Assembly: GCF_011075055.1 (NCBI RefSeq)
Contig: NC_058140.1
Coordinates: 18,973,945 to 19,037,944, forward strand
Reading direction: 5' to 3'
From: Mangifera indica
Taxonomy: Eukaryota; Streptophyta; Magnoliopsida; Sapindales; Anacardiaceae
Length of the DNA stretch: 64,000 nucleotides
Below the pieces are notes generated by a model. That model made no database searches, was not told the origin of the DNA, and saw only the letters and a program-made list of their open reading frames with translations. Both the position numbers and the translations under genes were made by a program. Positions 24,961 through 36,787 of the stretch are shown in pieces. Every line of letters begins with the position of its first letter. Positions within the stretch are counted from its first letter, which is position 1.

Positions 24961-25839
24961 TTTTAAATTATCTTTATTTAATTATTATTTTTACAGATGA
25001 CGAGGAGATCTCTCCCACCTATAAGTTCTGCTATAACATCTGTCAACAAAAAACGCAAAAAAAAAAAAAATTATTCAGTGGGATTAATGAAAAGATTGCA
25101 AATAAAGATTATATAATAAAAATAATATTGTGTGGATAAGTGATAATTTTGATTGTTCATTTTTGGAAAAGAAAACAAAAGATGAGAATGACCAAACACC
25201 TGTCCAAGAAATAGGCTGACAAATGGTACTTTTCTTTTAAAAATAAAATTTTATGATAAAATTTGTTTTATAAAAGAGAAAGAGAAAATCTAATGTCTCC
25301 TCAAAGCCAGCTAATTTTCACTTTTTTATGATGTATTTGTGTGCGTCTTCAAAGAGCTTCTTCATCCCAAATATTCCTCCTTATATACGCAATCAATCCT
25401 CTGTAACCATTTTCCTCAAACCCTTTGATTTAATTACTTGAATATGGACAAAGGGTTGACGATGTGAAGCATCATAACGTTCAGTTTCTTCATCCTCCAT
25501 TATCCCACCTCCACCATACAAAATTCAGTAATAAATAAATAAATGATGAAGATTTCAAGAGATGAGAAGAACTAGTTTGGAATCTCTTCCCCTTTTGCAA
25601 TCAATGTCATGCAACAGTTGAAGGAGACTGAAAAAAGAAGGCTAGAAATAATAAAACCACTCAACAAATCAAAACCCCACCTCATGACAGCTGAACATTA
25701 CTTGGGCTTGGGTTCAAAACAATCATGCAACCCCTGGGGTTTACCATCTTCGAAAGAAACCCCCCGATGTTCAAGAAATAACAAATGTTTCCCCGTTTGC
25801 AACTCCTTAAACTTAATGATAGGATAAGTAAAATTTTAT

Positions 25840-26100
25840 ATATAAATAAATATTATTAATTTATCTATATAAATTAAAATAATAATACATTATCAACATA
25901 CTTAACCACACCAATGGTTAGATAAATATGATTTTATTTCCGAATAATAATACTTTATATATATTAACATATACAAAGGACTAACGTATTATCATACGAT
26001 TATGTGATTTTAAAAATAAAATAAATAATTATATCACTCAATTATATAATCATATGTCACTTGTTAGTGTGTATCTATTAGTATATGAAAATTACCCTTA
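25840..26100. repeat. AT-rich MITE-like repeat, family 2, copy 1
   Basis: Shares ordered words with 27920-28085, 35815-35970 and 53140-53265, among them GATTATGTGATTTTAAAAATAA (split here by one mismatch) and TATATAATCATATG. It is non-coding. Confidence 0.35.
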
Positions 26101-26151
26101 TATGAAATCTTATATTTTTTATGACTTACTTTTTAATTTCATTGTTTACTC

Positions 26152-26452
26152 TAAGGGTCGATTTGAATCAAACCAACTCAATTTGAATTGGCATTCGATT
26201 GATTGAGATGAATTTAGTTGAAATTTTAGTTTGATAATTTAGTTCAAATCCTTTATGAAAAAATTATTTATCTTGTTTATGACACTATTTATCTACCAAC
26301 ACCATTAATTATCTTATTAGTAACCTCTAATGACATCTCTAACCAATTCAAATAAACTCAAACTCAAACTCGAATTAATTATTTAAAATTTAAATCAAAC
26401 TCGAATCAATCTATGTTCGAATTCAACTCAGTTTGAATCTAATTTTAGTTTA
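26152..26452. repeat. Dispersed MITE-like repeat, copy C
   Basis: Starts AGGGTCGATTTGAATCAAAC and ends GTTTGAATCTAATTT, forming a loose inverted pair. The interior carries AAACTCGAATTAATT and similar words. It belongs to the same family as the copies at 10866-11145 and 53288-53605. Confidence 0.45.
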
Positions 26453-27919
26453 CTCATTTTGGGGGGAAGCAAGAGCCATCACCATCTCTTTTCTAAACTT
26501 TTTATATTTTAAGTTTATCATATCAAAACAAAAATAAACCACTTGTTGAGAGCTACTTGTCAACTTCTATACAACAAAATTGGTATATAATTCAGATGGG
26601 ATTTCTATTAGTATACGAGGTTTCAATTTTATATTCAAATTTGGTACGCTTTGTGGACAATAACCATTTGTGGACACATCATCTTATCATATTCTTAATC
26701 ATAATTATAATTTAATTAATTATAGTATTATTGCGGCAGATAGTTTCCAAAGTCCAATTGAATAGTTATTTTCCATGATTGATTGAAACCCACCAATTTT
26801 AAGGCAATGACGACTAGCTTTAATTGCTAGAATTAATTGGAATCTTAACTCTCTCAAGTTCACATTTGTATGTGGAAATTTTTTACTTATTCTGTTCAAT
26901 GATTGAACTTGAACCAATAATGCATTTCAATTTGTGAATGAAAACAACGTTTAACGTATTAGGTATGACCACCAATTTCGTTAGTCATGCCTTTTTTTTT
27001 TCCCCTACCAATGCCGTATGGGAATCTCCCCCTTACAATTTCTCTTCTCCTCTTTCTATATTTTGACAAATACCCAGTTGCCATTTTTGCCTGTTTATTC
27101 TTGGATGTAGAAGAGGCCAAAACGAATGGAATAAAAGAAGAGGTATGAGATAAACAAGTACTGGGAATTTGGAGTTCTTTCTTCTAATAGCATAATTTTC
27201 TTGAAGATAATCTGAACAAAAGAAAGAAAGTTGACAGACAACTTTATTATCATAGAGTTCCTAGATTCCATCCCTCTTTGAAGCTCTGGATGTAATTACG
27301 TGTTTAGTTTTGAATCTCAATTATAAAGCCTGATTGATTGACAGAAATGTCATCAATGGAACAATAGAACAATAGACAGACATGATAATTTACAAAACAA
27401 GAAAGGCAAATAATAATATTCAAAGTTTGGTCATTTTAATTGTCTTGTCTAGTGGGTGTCCAATGGGTGTCTAGAGTCTACCATTTAAAGTGTTTTTTGC
27501 ATGGTCAAAAACAAAATTAAAATAACAATTCGAGCGACGGTATATACAATTTTACTCCTTGACTCATTAGATTAAACGGGTAAAATTAAAATCTCAAATA
27601 ATATCAAAATTTTCCCCATCTCCAAATCCTACAATTAGGTTGGGTCTTCTCAATACTGAAAGTACACAAAACAAAGCATATATTAGTTTACCTAAGACTA
27701 ACAAACAAAGACTAACATATACTTACTAATTTTTTGGACATTGAGTAAAATAAAATTTAGAAGTTCTATTATTTATAATGTTAATTTTTACTAAATATAA
27801 TAATAATCATCTATTATGTAATATTTTTTATAATAAAATTTTACCTAAAACAATCGTATCCTTACAACATGAAGGTTTGTTAGCCGGAAAAATGTTGAGA
27901 ATTTGGTAAGGGGTATATT

Positions 27920-28085
27920 ATTTACAATACATATGAGTAATATTATGAGTACCCTTTTTAGGTATATACTTATGTATGTTATCATATGATTAGATGTTAT
28001 TTTATATTTAATTTAAAATCACATAATCACATGATGACACATATATGTATCCAAATAGATAAGTATAGTTTTATTGACAATGAAT
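27920..28085. repeat. AT-rich MITE-like repeat, family 2, copy 2
   Basis: Contains TTTAATTTAAAATCACATAA followed by a CATGATGACACATA stretch and GTATAGTTTTATTG. These words recur at 35830-35960. Confidence 0.35.
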
Positions 28086-28470
28086 ACACATCAACATTCC
28101 ACACAAGCATATCATCCTTGCGTGTAAAGTAACAGGTAATTTAGATAGGTGTGAAAATCCCCAAAGCAGCACACACACAACCAAACAAAAGGGATACTAG
28201 AGTACACATCATAAAACTTAAAATTTCAACTTGAAAGCCCGATATTATACTGGGAAATAAATTGGTTCTGAAAATCTGTCAAAATTTTTCTGCTTGTCAT
28301 TTGGCCTTCGTTATGCAATCTAACTCTGATGAATGTCACCTATTAAATCCATTTGATCAACAAAATGAAGAAAACAAAGCTATTCACCTAGGTTTACAGC
28401 TTCCCAACTTTTGTGCATAAAAAATTCAGAATGAGCTGAAGCTAATACGGTCATCAAAATATAAATACTG

Positions 28471-29793
28471 ACATGCATCATAGATTGTCAAATACATGAC
28501 CATAGGTTCCCTGTTTTAAAAAAGAAGAAAGAAAGTAGAAAACAAAAGACCAACAAGAAAAGGCAACTCCATGCAAATATTTATTGAACTGTAAACTAAT
28601 CTCAACATTCTTGTAACTCAAACTCCAGGTTATGAGCCAAGCATATAAGTTCCCAAATGTATCACAAGTCCAAGGAATCCATAAGAACATGTCTTGAAAC
28701 TAGATTAGTTGAGAAAACTTCATATGGAAACTTAGAAGAGTGACTTACAGATGTCCATCCAAGCATAAAGCAAAGTTGCTGCCACCATCAAGTCCAGAAA
28801 TTCGCTCATACATATATAATAATATCTATTGGCTTCTATATAAACAAATAAGACATGACATAAGGTTATACAATGTAGATGACCTTTTTTAATCCCTTAT
28901 CATGGATTAGTTAGTTTTATGATTCTGTTACATGGAAGAATTTCCATTCTATTGTCACAATGGGTAATAAAAACCGACACACAAATATTTAAATAGTAAC
29001 CCTAACCAGCATTATGTACCCTGACTCCTGTGTACCCTAAAAAATAAGAAATAACTAGCTAAATCTTCGTCCAGCTTCACAAATATGTTAGACTGCCTTT
29101 CCAAAAGGCTGTACACTGAATAATAGGATCCAGATTGGATGAAGTGTCAACAAAAAAGTGGGTGCCTGACAAGTTTTCAAAGTGCAAAAGATGGCATGGA
29201 AACCATTGACATCTTAGAGAACTATCCAAGACAAGTGGCCACATCTTCTCAATAGTTGTGATCAAGCCAGCAGCCAAATATTTGAGTTCCACAAACTACC
29301 AAAATGGTAAAAATGGAGTAATTTGAGGGTTCTGCTTAACCAACTAAACATTTTCCCTAATGCAGTATTTGTTTACTAACCTTTAGAGAAAGAACATGAT
29401 GCAAATAATTAAACGGAAATTCTTACCTGTAGGAAGCATGTATCACAGTGAATACAAATGTTTGGTTTGTACCCTATCACCAAAATAAGAAAATAAAGTT
29501 ATAAAATTTGACAAGATTATAATTTAACCATAGATGTATTATATAATCGACTCAAACTTGAGAGCATACTAACATACTTGATATTTTACTTTTTGGGTGA
29601 GTTTCAAGGGGCACTCTAGCATCCCACCAAACACAGCACCTTCACTCTTTCTCATGTTCCTCTGAGCCAGGTCATAGAACTTGGGCCATACTCAGCCCAC
29701 TGAGATATTATTCTATGAAAATCAACAGTTTACATAATTGAGGTCAGACATCCCAAATTCACTTGAAAACATGAAAGCTTCACCACAACTAAA
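28471..29793. other. Non-coding stretch downstream of the PPR pseudogene
   Basis: Two minus-strand ORFs (28478-28690 and 29077-29292) show no recognisable domain and no supporting splice context. This could be 3' flanking DNA of the old PPR gene. Confidence 0.5.
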
Positions 29794-31086
29794 CTACCAA
29801 ATATCACCACAAGTACAACTTCCATTTAAAAATCTATGGTATCTATTAACATCTCTAACAATGATCTCCCTCTCCACCACTCTACTAACATACTTAAAAC
29901 ACTCATGGCAGTCCCTGCAAATCCTTAAATTCTTTACAATCCTCAATGCCTTCTCTGGCGGTGATCCACTTACCAACCCAAATGCCATTGCCAGTCTCTC
30001 ACTGTAATACCAAAGTCCTTCCTTTCTCTCCTTCTCTTCAACATTATGCAACATCTCATCCCATATTGGCACATATCCCAACTTCTCACACTCTTCCATC
30101 AACTCTTCTAGCTCTGTGTAAATATCTTCAACTCTCTCATGCCTTTTATCACCTGCCAAGAACACATGAACTTTCCCTTTCAATTCAATCCAACTCCTCC
30201 CACCTTCCTTCTTCACTTTCCAGTCCTTCATCCTCTTCCTAACTTTTGCAACCTCATCCTACCGTCCTGCACTTGACAACACATTAACTGTAATTACATA
30301 AGCAGAGTCATCATACGGGTCTAATTCTAATAATTTCTAAGCTATTTTCCAAGCCATGTCAGTTGCGCCATGTATGACACAAGAAGATAACAATGCCCTC
30401 CACACTGCTGCATCCGGCTCAAATGGCATTGTCACTGCAATCCTCTCTGCATCCTCCAATCTTCCAGCTCTTCCCGCTGCACCCATTAAGCACGTGCAGT
30501 GTTCTAACCTCGGCTCTAAAGCATATTCAACTCTCATTCTCTCCATCCATTTCCCACTCTCAAAATACAGACCTGCATTACAAAGAGCAGATAAAACCGC
30601 CAAAAAACTATATTCATCTGGGACAAAACCTCTTGAATTCAGTAAATGAAAAAGTTCAAGTACTGAATTTTTATCTCCTTGTTGTGCATAGCCAGACATC
30701 ATAGCATTCCACACAACAATATTTAATACACTCAAATTTTCATTCAAACCCTTCTTGCATCGAACCATGCCCAGATTTTCCATACCCATCAATCAAAGCG
30801 GTGCCCACAATCACATTCTTGTCTAAACCCACAACAACGGCATGCCCATGAACGAGAGAGGGGGCCTAGAGGAAGGGTAAGAGAAAACGGATACGAATTC
30901 GTTTCCTTTATCGGAAGTTGAACGGAGAACAATGCAGCCGTCGGATTTAGTTCCCCACCGCTCCGATGAGTAAATCCAGTCACCCTCGTCCTCCACACGA
31001 CGGCGTAAGGCCCTGCAAAAGCGCCTGATAATCCATTTCCAGCTCCGCCCAGCTCTGTACCACATCACCACAGTCCCTAATCCCAA
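29794..31086 (-). pseudogene. Decayed DYW-class pentatricopeptide repeat gene
   Basis: This is the C-terminal half of an organelle RNA-editing-type PPR protein. In one frame from 30792 to 29794 it shows PPR units (WNAMMSGYAQQGD, GFVPDEYSFLAVLSALCNAG), an E region and a DYW deaminase domain (CRDCHECFKY, ending GSCTCGDIW). In-frame TAG codons interrupt it at 30337-30339 (after AWKIA, before KLLELDPYDD) and near 30283 (SSAGR|DEVAK, probably TGG to TAG). Upstream of about 30770 the reading frame shifts. 30770-31086 carries further PPR-like pieces (HGHAVVVGLDKNVIVGTALI) in mixed frames with stops. The catalytic HSE box reads YSE (WYYSERLAMAFG), so a zinc ligand is lost. The 5' repeats are missing or unrecognisable. 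These point to a true pseudogene rather than a sequencing fault. Confidence 0.88.
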
Positions 31087-31138
31087 AATTCAACAGGAAA
31101 GCTTAAACTCTAACTGGTTGTCTTTTTAAAAAAATCAT

Positions 31139-31193
31139 GGGCCTTAAACCCTACTAAATACAAATTAAATTTAAACTAGGGCCTTAAACCCTA
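31139..31193. promoter_or_regulatory. Duplicated GGGCC + telobox module upstream of the PPR pseudogene
   Basis: The 15-base string GGGCCTTAAACCCTA occurs at 31139-31153 and again at 31179-31193. It joins a site-II-like GGGCC core to a telobox (AAACCCTA). Such modules are common in promoters of plant genes for organelle and translation functions. It probably belongs to the former promoter of the PPR gene. Confidence 0.5.
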
Positions 31194-31776
31194 ATTTAAA
31201 GTTTTACTGAATCTAAAAATAACCAACAATTAAAATTTGTCCGAGATACTACGCTACTTAGGGATACTTCTCTAGAAATACATGACCTTCATTGACAAGC
31301 CCATTTCCTATGAAACCCAAAATGATTTGAGTTCCAGAATTATGAAGTTACAAAATATTTGTTTCGGAGAAGAATTATCAAACATGTTTAAATATTATCA
31401 ATATTTATTTGGAAAAATAGTTTAAATATATCTACCTATTGCTCTTTTGGCTGCAGAGGGGTGGGAGTCAAGTTTCTCTGTGTGTGAGGTCAGGTAAATG
31501 CCTCTGATAACTGTTGAATGCTTTTGTAAATTTGTACTTTCTAAAAGGATCTGAGGGGTGCTTTTGCTGGTTTTTGGCGGTTTTAACGGCTTTTTGTGAT
31601 ACATCTTTGCATTTTGAGGGTGGGAAACGGATGGCACGCACTTCGTTTCTCAATCACATAGGAAGGCTAAACCCATTTGGAATGAAGCCCATCCCCCGAC
31701 CACTGAAAATTATAAGCAGATACAATGAAGGCCAAGCCCATTTAGTGAAGTCCATCCCACAGCAGCACTGAAGATT

Positions 31777-31782
31777 AAAAAA
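31777..31782 (-). terminator. Pol III terminator of tRNA-Ala
   Basis: A run of six T on the minus strand begins 14 bases after the tRNA 3' end, as expected for RNA polymerase III. Confidence 0.75.
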
Positions 31783-31795
31783 GGCAACTAGACAA

Positions 31796-31868
31796 TGGAG
31801 ATGCAGGGGATCGAACCCTGTACCTCTCGCATGCAAAGCGAGCGCTCTACCATTTGAGCTACATCCCC
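31796..31868 (-). tRNA. tRNA-Ala (anticodon UGC)
   Basis: This 73-base nuclear tRNA gene has no intron. The minus strand starts GGGGATGTAGCTCAAATGG. The acceptor stem GGGGATG pairs with CATCTCC (one G-U pair) and the discriminator base is A. The anticodon stem-loop is CTCGC-TTTGCAT-GCGAG with anticodon TGC, decoding GCA. The T arm is CAGGG-TTCGATC-CCCTG, which also serves as the B box. A T6 terminator follows. Confidence 0.97.
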
Positions 31869-33030
31869 ATTTGAGAGATCCTTATCTGTGCATATAATGA
31901 TTTAAGATCCAACTTCGAGAGAGAAGTATAATCGAAGCAACGGAGGGCATTCTTCCATTGGATATTGTATCGTTTATAGTTATACTCAATCCTTTGTTGG
32001 TTTTTTTTTTTGATCAATTCGGTGCATATTTCTCATTATCAATAATAAACATAAATTTGGCCAAACAGAGTTCCCACCAAAGGTTTGATGAAACAACAAA
32101 TTCCCACCATTATATTTAAAAAAGCCAAAATTTTCCCCTGTCATCCACTTTTGTTACAAATTATATTTGGTTTTTTTTTAAATAATTGTTTTCTTTTCTT
32201 ATTAAAATTATAAAACTATCATCAATGCTTAATATAAATGTTAAATATTATTTTATAATTTTAAAATTTTATTTTGATTTTTAAAAGTTTTCATAAGTCT
32301 AATTAACTTTAAAATGTTGTGTTTTTATTTAGTTTTTGAAAGTATAATTGTCATATTTGAAATTATCAAAAGGTATATTGAAATTTTAAAATTCTGAAAA
32401 CATCTCAAACTTTATATTAATTTTCAAGAAACCCCTCTAAAATTTCATTACCACCCTTAACTAATTCAAAAATTACAACACTCCCAAACATACTTTTGAA
32501 AAATAAAAATATAATATAAAAATCTATGCAAAATAAAATTATTTTCTTTTCACTTACCAAATTTATTATCAAAAGATAATGAATGAAGATTTAATTTTTT
32601 TTAACTTAAAATATGAGAATTCATTTTTTCGCAAATCTTATGTGGGTAATATATGTTGGCCATAAATTTAAATCGTACAAAAATGACATTTCAGCCCTTC
32701 CGACAGAAGCGACTGAACACAAATCCAAGTCCAAGCAAAAGAAATCTAAACAAAAAACAACACAAAAATAAGGAATAAGTACCCTTCCAAAAAATAAAAA
32801 ACACACACAAAATCACCGTGTAGCGCGCTCCATCTTCTAAAGCAAACCCTCCCCATCCAACGGTCGAGATCCGGTCTTTGCTTCCCTCAACTTGCTCGAT
32901 CTTTAACACCCTCCCCGTAAAAACCCCCGCTAACTACCCTTCTACCAGTTCCACGTTTTAGTTTTAAACTTTTTTATTCTCTGTATTTTAAATTTATTTT
33001 TTTCTCTCTGATCTCTCCCGAGTAATCACA
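31869..33030. other. Intergenic, upstream of the 14-3-3 gene
   Basis: 32100-32640 is AT-rich and shows no gene. 32800-33030 is the probable 14-3-3 promoter and leader, with a CT-rich stretch just before the ATG. Confidence 0.55.
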
Positions 33031-35351
33031 ATGTCCACGACGGAACAGAGAGAGACTCATGTTTACATGGCCAAGCTCGCCGAGCAGGCCGAGAGATATG
33101 AAGGTTTCGTTTTCGTGCATTCATAGCTTTCAATGTTTGACTGAGGTTTTGTAATTGCATTCTCATTTATCTCGTTTAAAATGCTTATTACGGATGAACA
33201 ATGGTATAAATCGACAATGGATATGATTGTTAACAGTTTTCATTCGTATAATCAGCTTAATAGATTCAGATTATTCATTTCATTCAGTAATTTAGTTTTC
33301 TTGAATGAGCAATGATTTCAATCGACAATGCGTATTGTTAATGATATGTTGTGATACTAATTTTGTTTGTTAATGATTCTTGAGATTATTTCAATTGTTG
33401 TGAATCTGTTGTCATGTAATGTAATTGGTGTGGATGGCCTGGGAAATTTACTCCTGACGAAGATTACGATTGATAGCTCTCTTTGAAATGGTGCAGAAAT
33501 GGTAGAGAGTATGAAAAAAGTTGCAAAACTAGGTGTTGAGCTGACTGTGGAGGAGAGGAATCTCCTTTCTGTGGGGTACAAAAATGTTATTGGAGCGCGA
33601 AGAGCTTCGTGGCGCATTATGTCATCAATCGAGCAGAAAGAAGAGTCCAAGGGAAATGAGCACAATGTGAAAATGATTAAGGACTACCGCCACAAGGTAG
33701 AGGAGGAGCTTTGCAATATTTGTGGTGATATTTTGAGTATCATAGACACCCACCTCATCCCTTCTTCCACCTCTGGAGAAGCCACAGTTTTCTACTGCAA
33801 GATGTGAGTAATCTTGCCCTTAGGATATATTTGTTTCGGTCAGGAGGAATTTACTATAACTGTCTTGATCATTTAATGTTTCATATTGCAAATTTGTTAT
33901 TTTGTCTTATTTGATACAGTTCGGAATATATTCAAAAAGGTAGCATGAAAGAAAATACCTTTGTTGGTATGACAATAAGTTTTTCCTGCCTGTTGCACTT
34001 TTAGTGGACATGTAAGTTGCAAGCGCTTTAATCACGATTCTGGCCTGCTGAAGCGACATAAATTATCTGGCCCTCCTCTTGCATGATTACATCCTCTTTA
34101 TGTATGCTAACTTCGTTATACATGTGCTCGTAGAATTATGCTCAGGTGTAAATAATTTCACATATTCTTAGAACTGTAATTTATAATCACGCTCGAATCA
34201 GGAAAGGTGACTACTACCGCTACCTTGCTGAGTTCAAGACAGACCAGGAAAGAAAAGAGTCAGCTGAGCAATCTTTGAAGGGCTATGAGGCATGTCCATT
34301 TGACATCTACTTCATACAAAAAAGTGCAAAATTAACACATACTCATCTAGCATTCTTTACTTTTATATTTCGTTAATGTTTCCTCTTATTGTTTTTTTTT
34401 TTCCCACTTATAGGCTGCTTCTGCAATTGCAAGCAAAGATCTTCCTTCAACTCACCCAATCCGTCTTGGCCTTGCTCTTAACTTCTCTGTATTCTACTAT
34501 GAGATAATGAACTCGCCCGAGAGGTATTTAATTTGAAGTATTGCAATTTGAAGTTATGGAGCTCTTTTTTGTTCTAGTTTTGCTTGATCATTTGATTACC
34601 TTTTATAACTTCTTTTAATTCAAAACTTGCAGGGCCTGCCATTTGGCAAAACAAGCCTTTGATGAGGCCATTGCAGAGTTGGACACCTTAAGTGAAGAAT
34701 CATACAAGGACAGCACCCTGATTATGCAGCTTTTGAGAGATAACCTTACCCTCTGGACATCTGATTTACCTGAAGATGGAGGTACTGTATATGTTGTAAA
34801 TTGAAGTTCCAAGCTTAGATTTAGTGGGATTGCATAGCTGAAGAAAATAGGTAATTCTGAAATTGATTTTAAGACCCCGAAATGCATAGTGCATCTTAAA
34901 TGATTTTGCAAGTATTACACGGTTGGTATAGGAACCAAACATCTCCATTTTACATAATCTAAATTGTAGCTCAGTATTTACTTCATTGAGGTTTGATTTA
35001 AAGAAGTCATAACACATATACACATACAGGTAGGAACTAATTTTCCTTTTTTCGGTTGGTCTTAATTAATAGTATCTTAGTGGTAAATTTGGGTTCTATC
35101 TCATTGAGTTCGATAAAACTCTAGAATGTCCGGTTAGTTTCAACCAATGTGCACAAATTGAAATGCCCTCCTAAAGCTCCATCTGAGACATAAAATGGAT
35201 ATTTGCAGGTGAAGATAACCAGAAAGCCGAAGAATCCAAACCCGCTGCTCCCACAGAAGTTGAGGTAAGTATTTATGTGATTCTTTTTGCTACGGTAACC
35301 GATTCTTTTGCCTTTGCTGCCACTCAACATTGTCCTGTTTTGCAGAATTGA
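33031..35351 (+). CDS. 14-3-3 protein, epsilon group, GF14 iota-like
   Basis: This is a phosphoserine/threonine-binding dimeric adaptor of cytosol and nucleus that regulates enzymes and transcription factors. Seven exons give 262 residues in frame: 33031-33103, 33497-33803, 34202-34289, 34414-34523, 34633-34781, 35209-35264 and 35346-35351. Signature 1 is [11 protein letters not shown] and signature 2 is [20 protein letters not shown]. The ligand-groove segments [11 protein letters not shown] and [12 protein letters not shown] are intact. The variable tail is acidic ([19 protein letters not shown]), and the final exon codes only Asn plus stop. Sequence such as [19 protein letters not shown] and the tail place it in the epsilon group near GF14 iota. 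Intron 3 (34290-34413) starts with GC, not GT: the frame requires splicing after GAG at 34289, and the nearby GT would shift the frame. Confidence 0.95.
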
Positions 35352-36787
35352 TGGGTAAGCTGGGAGCTACACTCGGCAATTAGAATTTTAACAACTTTGT
35401 GGAAGCATCTTGGTTTCAGCTTTTTTCTCAGAAGTGGATTGCATAGAAAAATTTAGACACTTATGATGCCTACTTATCCTTTTGAGTCTTACCTAAGTCA
35501 GATTATAAGTTTTGATCACTTGTTCTGCCTTTTCCTCTTGTCTTCTGATTTATTTTTCTTGTTTCCCTTTAAGATTCTCGTCAAAAATATTGGATTACAA
35601 TTCTTATTCTTTTTATATATCACTTCTCATAGTATTACAATTTCTGTACGTCCTGATTGCTGCTGGAAGGCCATGAAGACATTCCGTAGCAGGTGATTCA
35701 ATTTTACGTTAAACCAACCTTTAGTTGACGTTAATTCCTAAATCCTGATCCAATTCGTGAATGGACATGTCGAAAGAACACCGCAATTTTAAAGCTTGCG
35801 GATCTTTCATTAAATGGCACCACACCAAATTGGTATCACTACATGTGCAAATAATATAATTGTAATTTTATTTTTAATTTAAAATCACTTGATTATATAA
35901 TAATATATTATTATTTATACATAAATTTATATTTATTATTTGTATATATAATTTTATTGTACCAAATTATTAAATGCAATTGCAAAGAATTTCATTTATG
36001 GGATATTTAGATCGAGAGTATAAAATAAAAATTACTCAACATTACTTTATGTATTAAACATTTAAATATTATCAAAATAATTATAATTTTATTATAATTA
36101 TATTATTATGTATAAATTTTTAGAGCCAAATATCTTTATTTTTAATTAATATAACAAATAATATAAAAAATATTTTAAAATAATTATACAAAAAAAAATA
36201 CATTAATAAAATAATATATTAATATTTTTTTATTATCTATAATCGAATAAAATAATTATTTATATTTAATTATAAAATACAATAATAATTTATATCCAAT
36301 AATCTTAAAAATATTCTACCTTTGTAAATTTTTATTTTATTTTAAATAAAATATTATTTAAATCAAACACACCCCTTAAACTATGCTGGGTTTTATGTTT
36401 TTCCTGATTTGGAATTTTCGCAGCTTCTCAAGAAACTAAGATTTATTATTATTTTTTTTTTTTTGGACAGCTGGTATAAAAAATTACAAGGATCATTTAA
36501 TTGTGGATACATCAAAGCGTTGAGAGAAATGTTAAAATTTCCTCTACCACACTGATTCAAAGTCATGTACAAAAGACAAAAGAAAAAGTATTCCTTCTCT
36601 CCCTATAATTTCCTGTATACATTTCAAGATAAGTGAAAAATTAGTTCGCAAGGGTGTTGTTCACACTCTAAAACTGTTGACTTGAATAGATGAATCATCA
36701 TCTTGATAATGTTTCTGACCACGAGCTATGAGCAAGACAAGAACCAAAAGCTCATATATGCATATATCTACACCAAAAATTGTTTCA
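35352..36787. other. AT-rich convergent spacer, 14-3-3 / EAF7-like
   Basis: This spacer holds the 3' UTRs of both genes and, at 35815-36370, very AT-rich repeat-like DNA. No gene is seen. Confidence 0.55.
35815..35970. repeat. AT-rich MITE-like repeat, family 2, copy 3
   Basis: Contains TTTAATTTAAAATCACTTGA and GTATATATAATTTTATTGT, words shared with 27920-28085 and 53140-53265. Confidence 0.35.

Larger units (their letters stand above)
24961..28470. other. Gene-poor AT-rich region
   Basis: No coding sequence is supported; the ORF at 25609-25827 has no recognisable domain and poor start context. The stretch contains two AT-rich repeat copies (about 25840-26100 and 27920-28085) and one GAATTCGAG-type MITE-like copy (26152-26452). 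The rest shows nothing I can name. Confidence 0.5.
31087..31795. other. Upstream flank of the PPR pseudogene
   Basis: Apart from the telobox module this flank has no recognised feature. The small ORFs at 31422-31771 show no domain. Confidence 0.5.

Noticed and set aside
31654..31836. ORF overlapping the tRNA-Ala gene
   Set aside because: The tRNA folds perfectly with a Pol III terminator; the ORF is coincidental.
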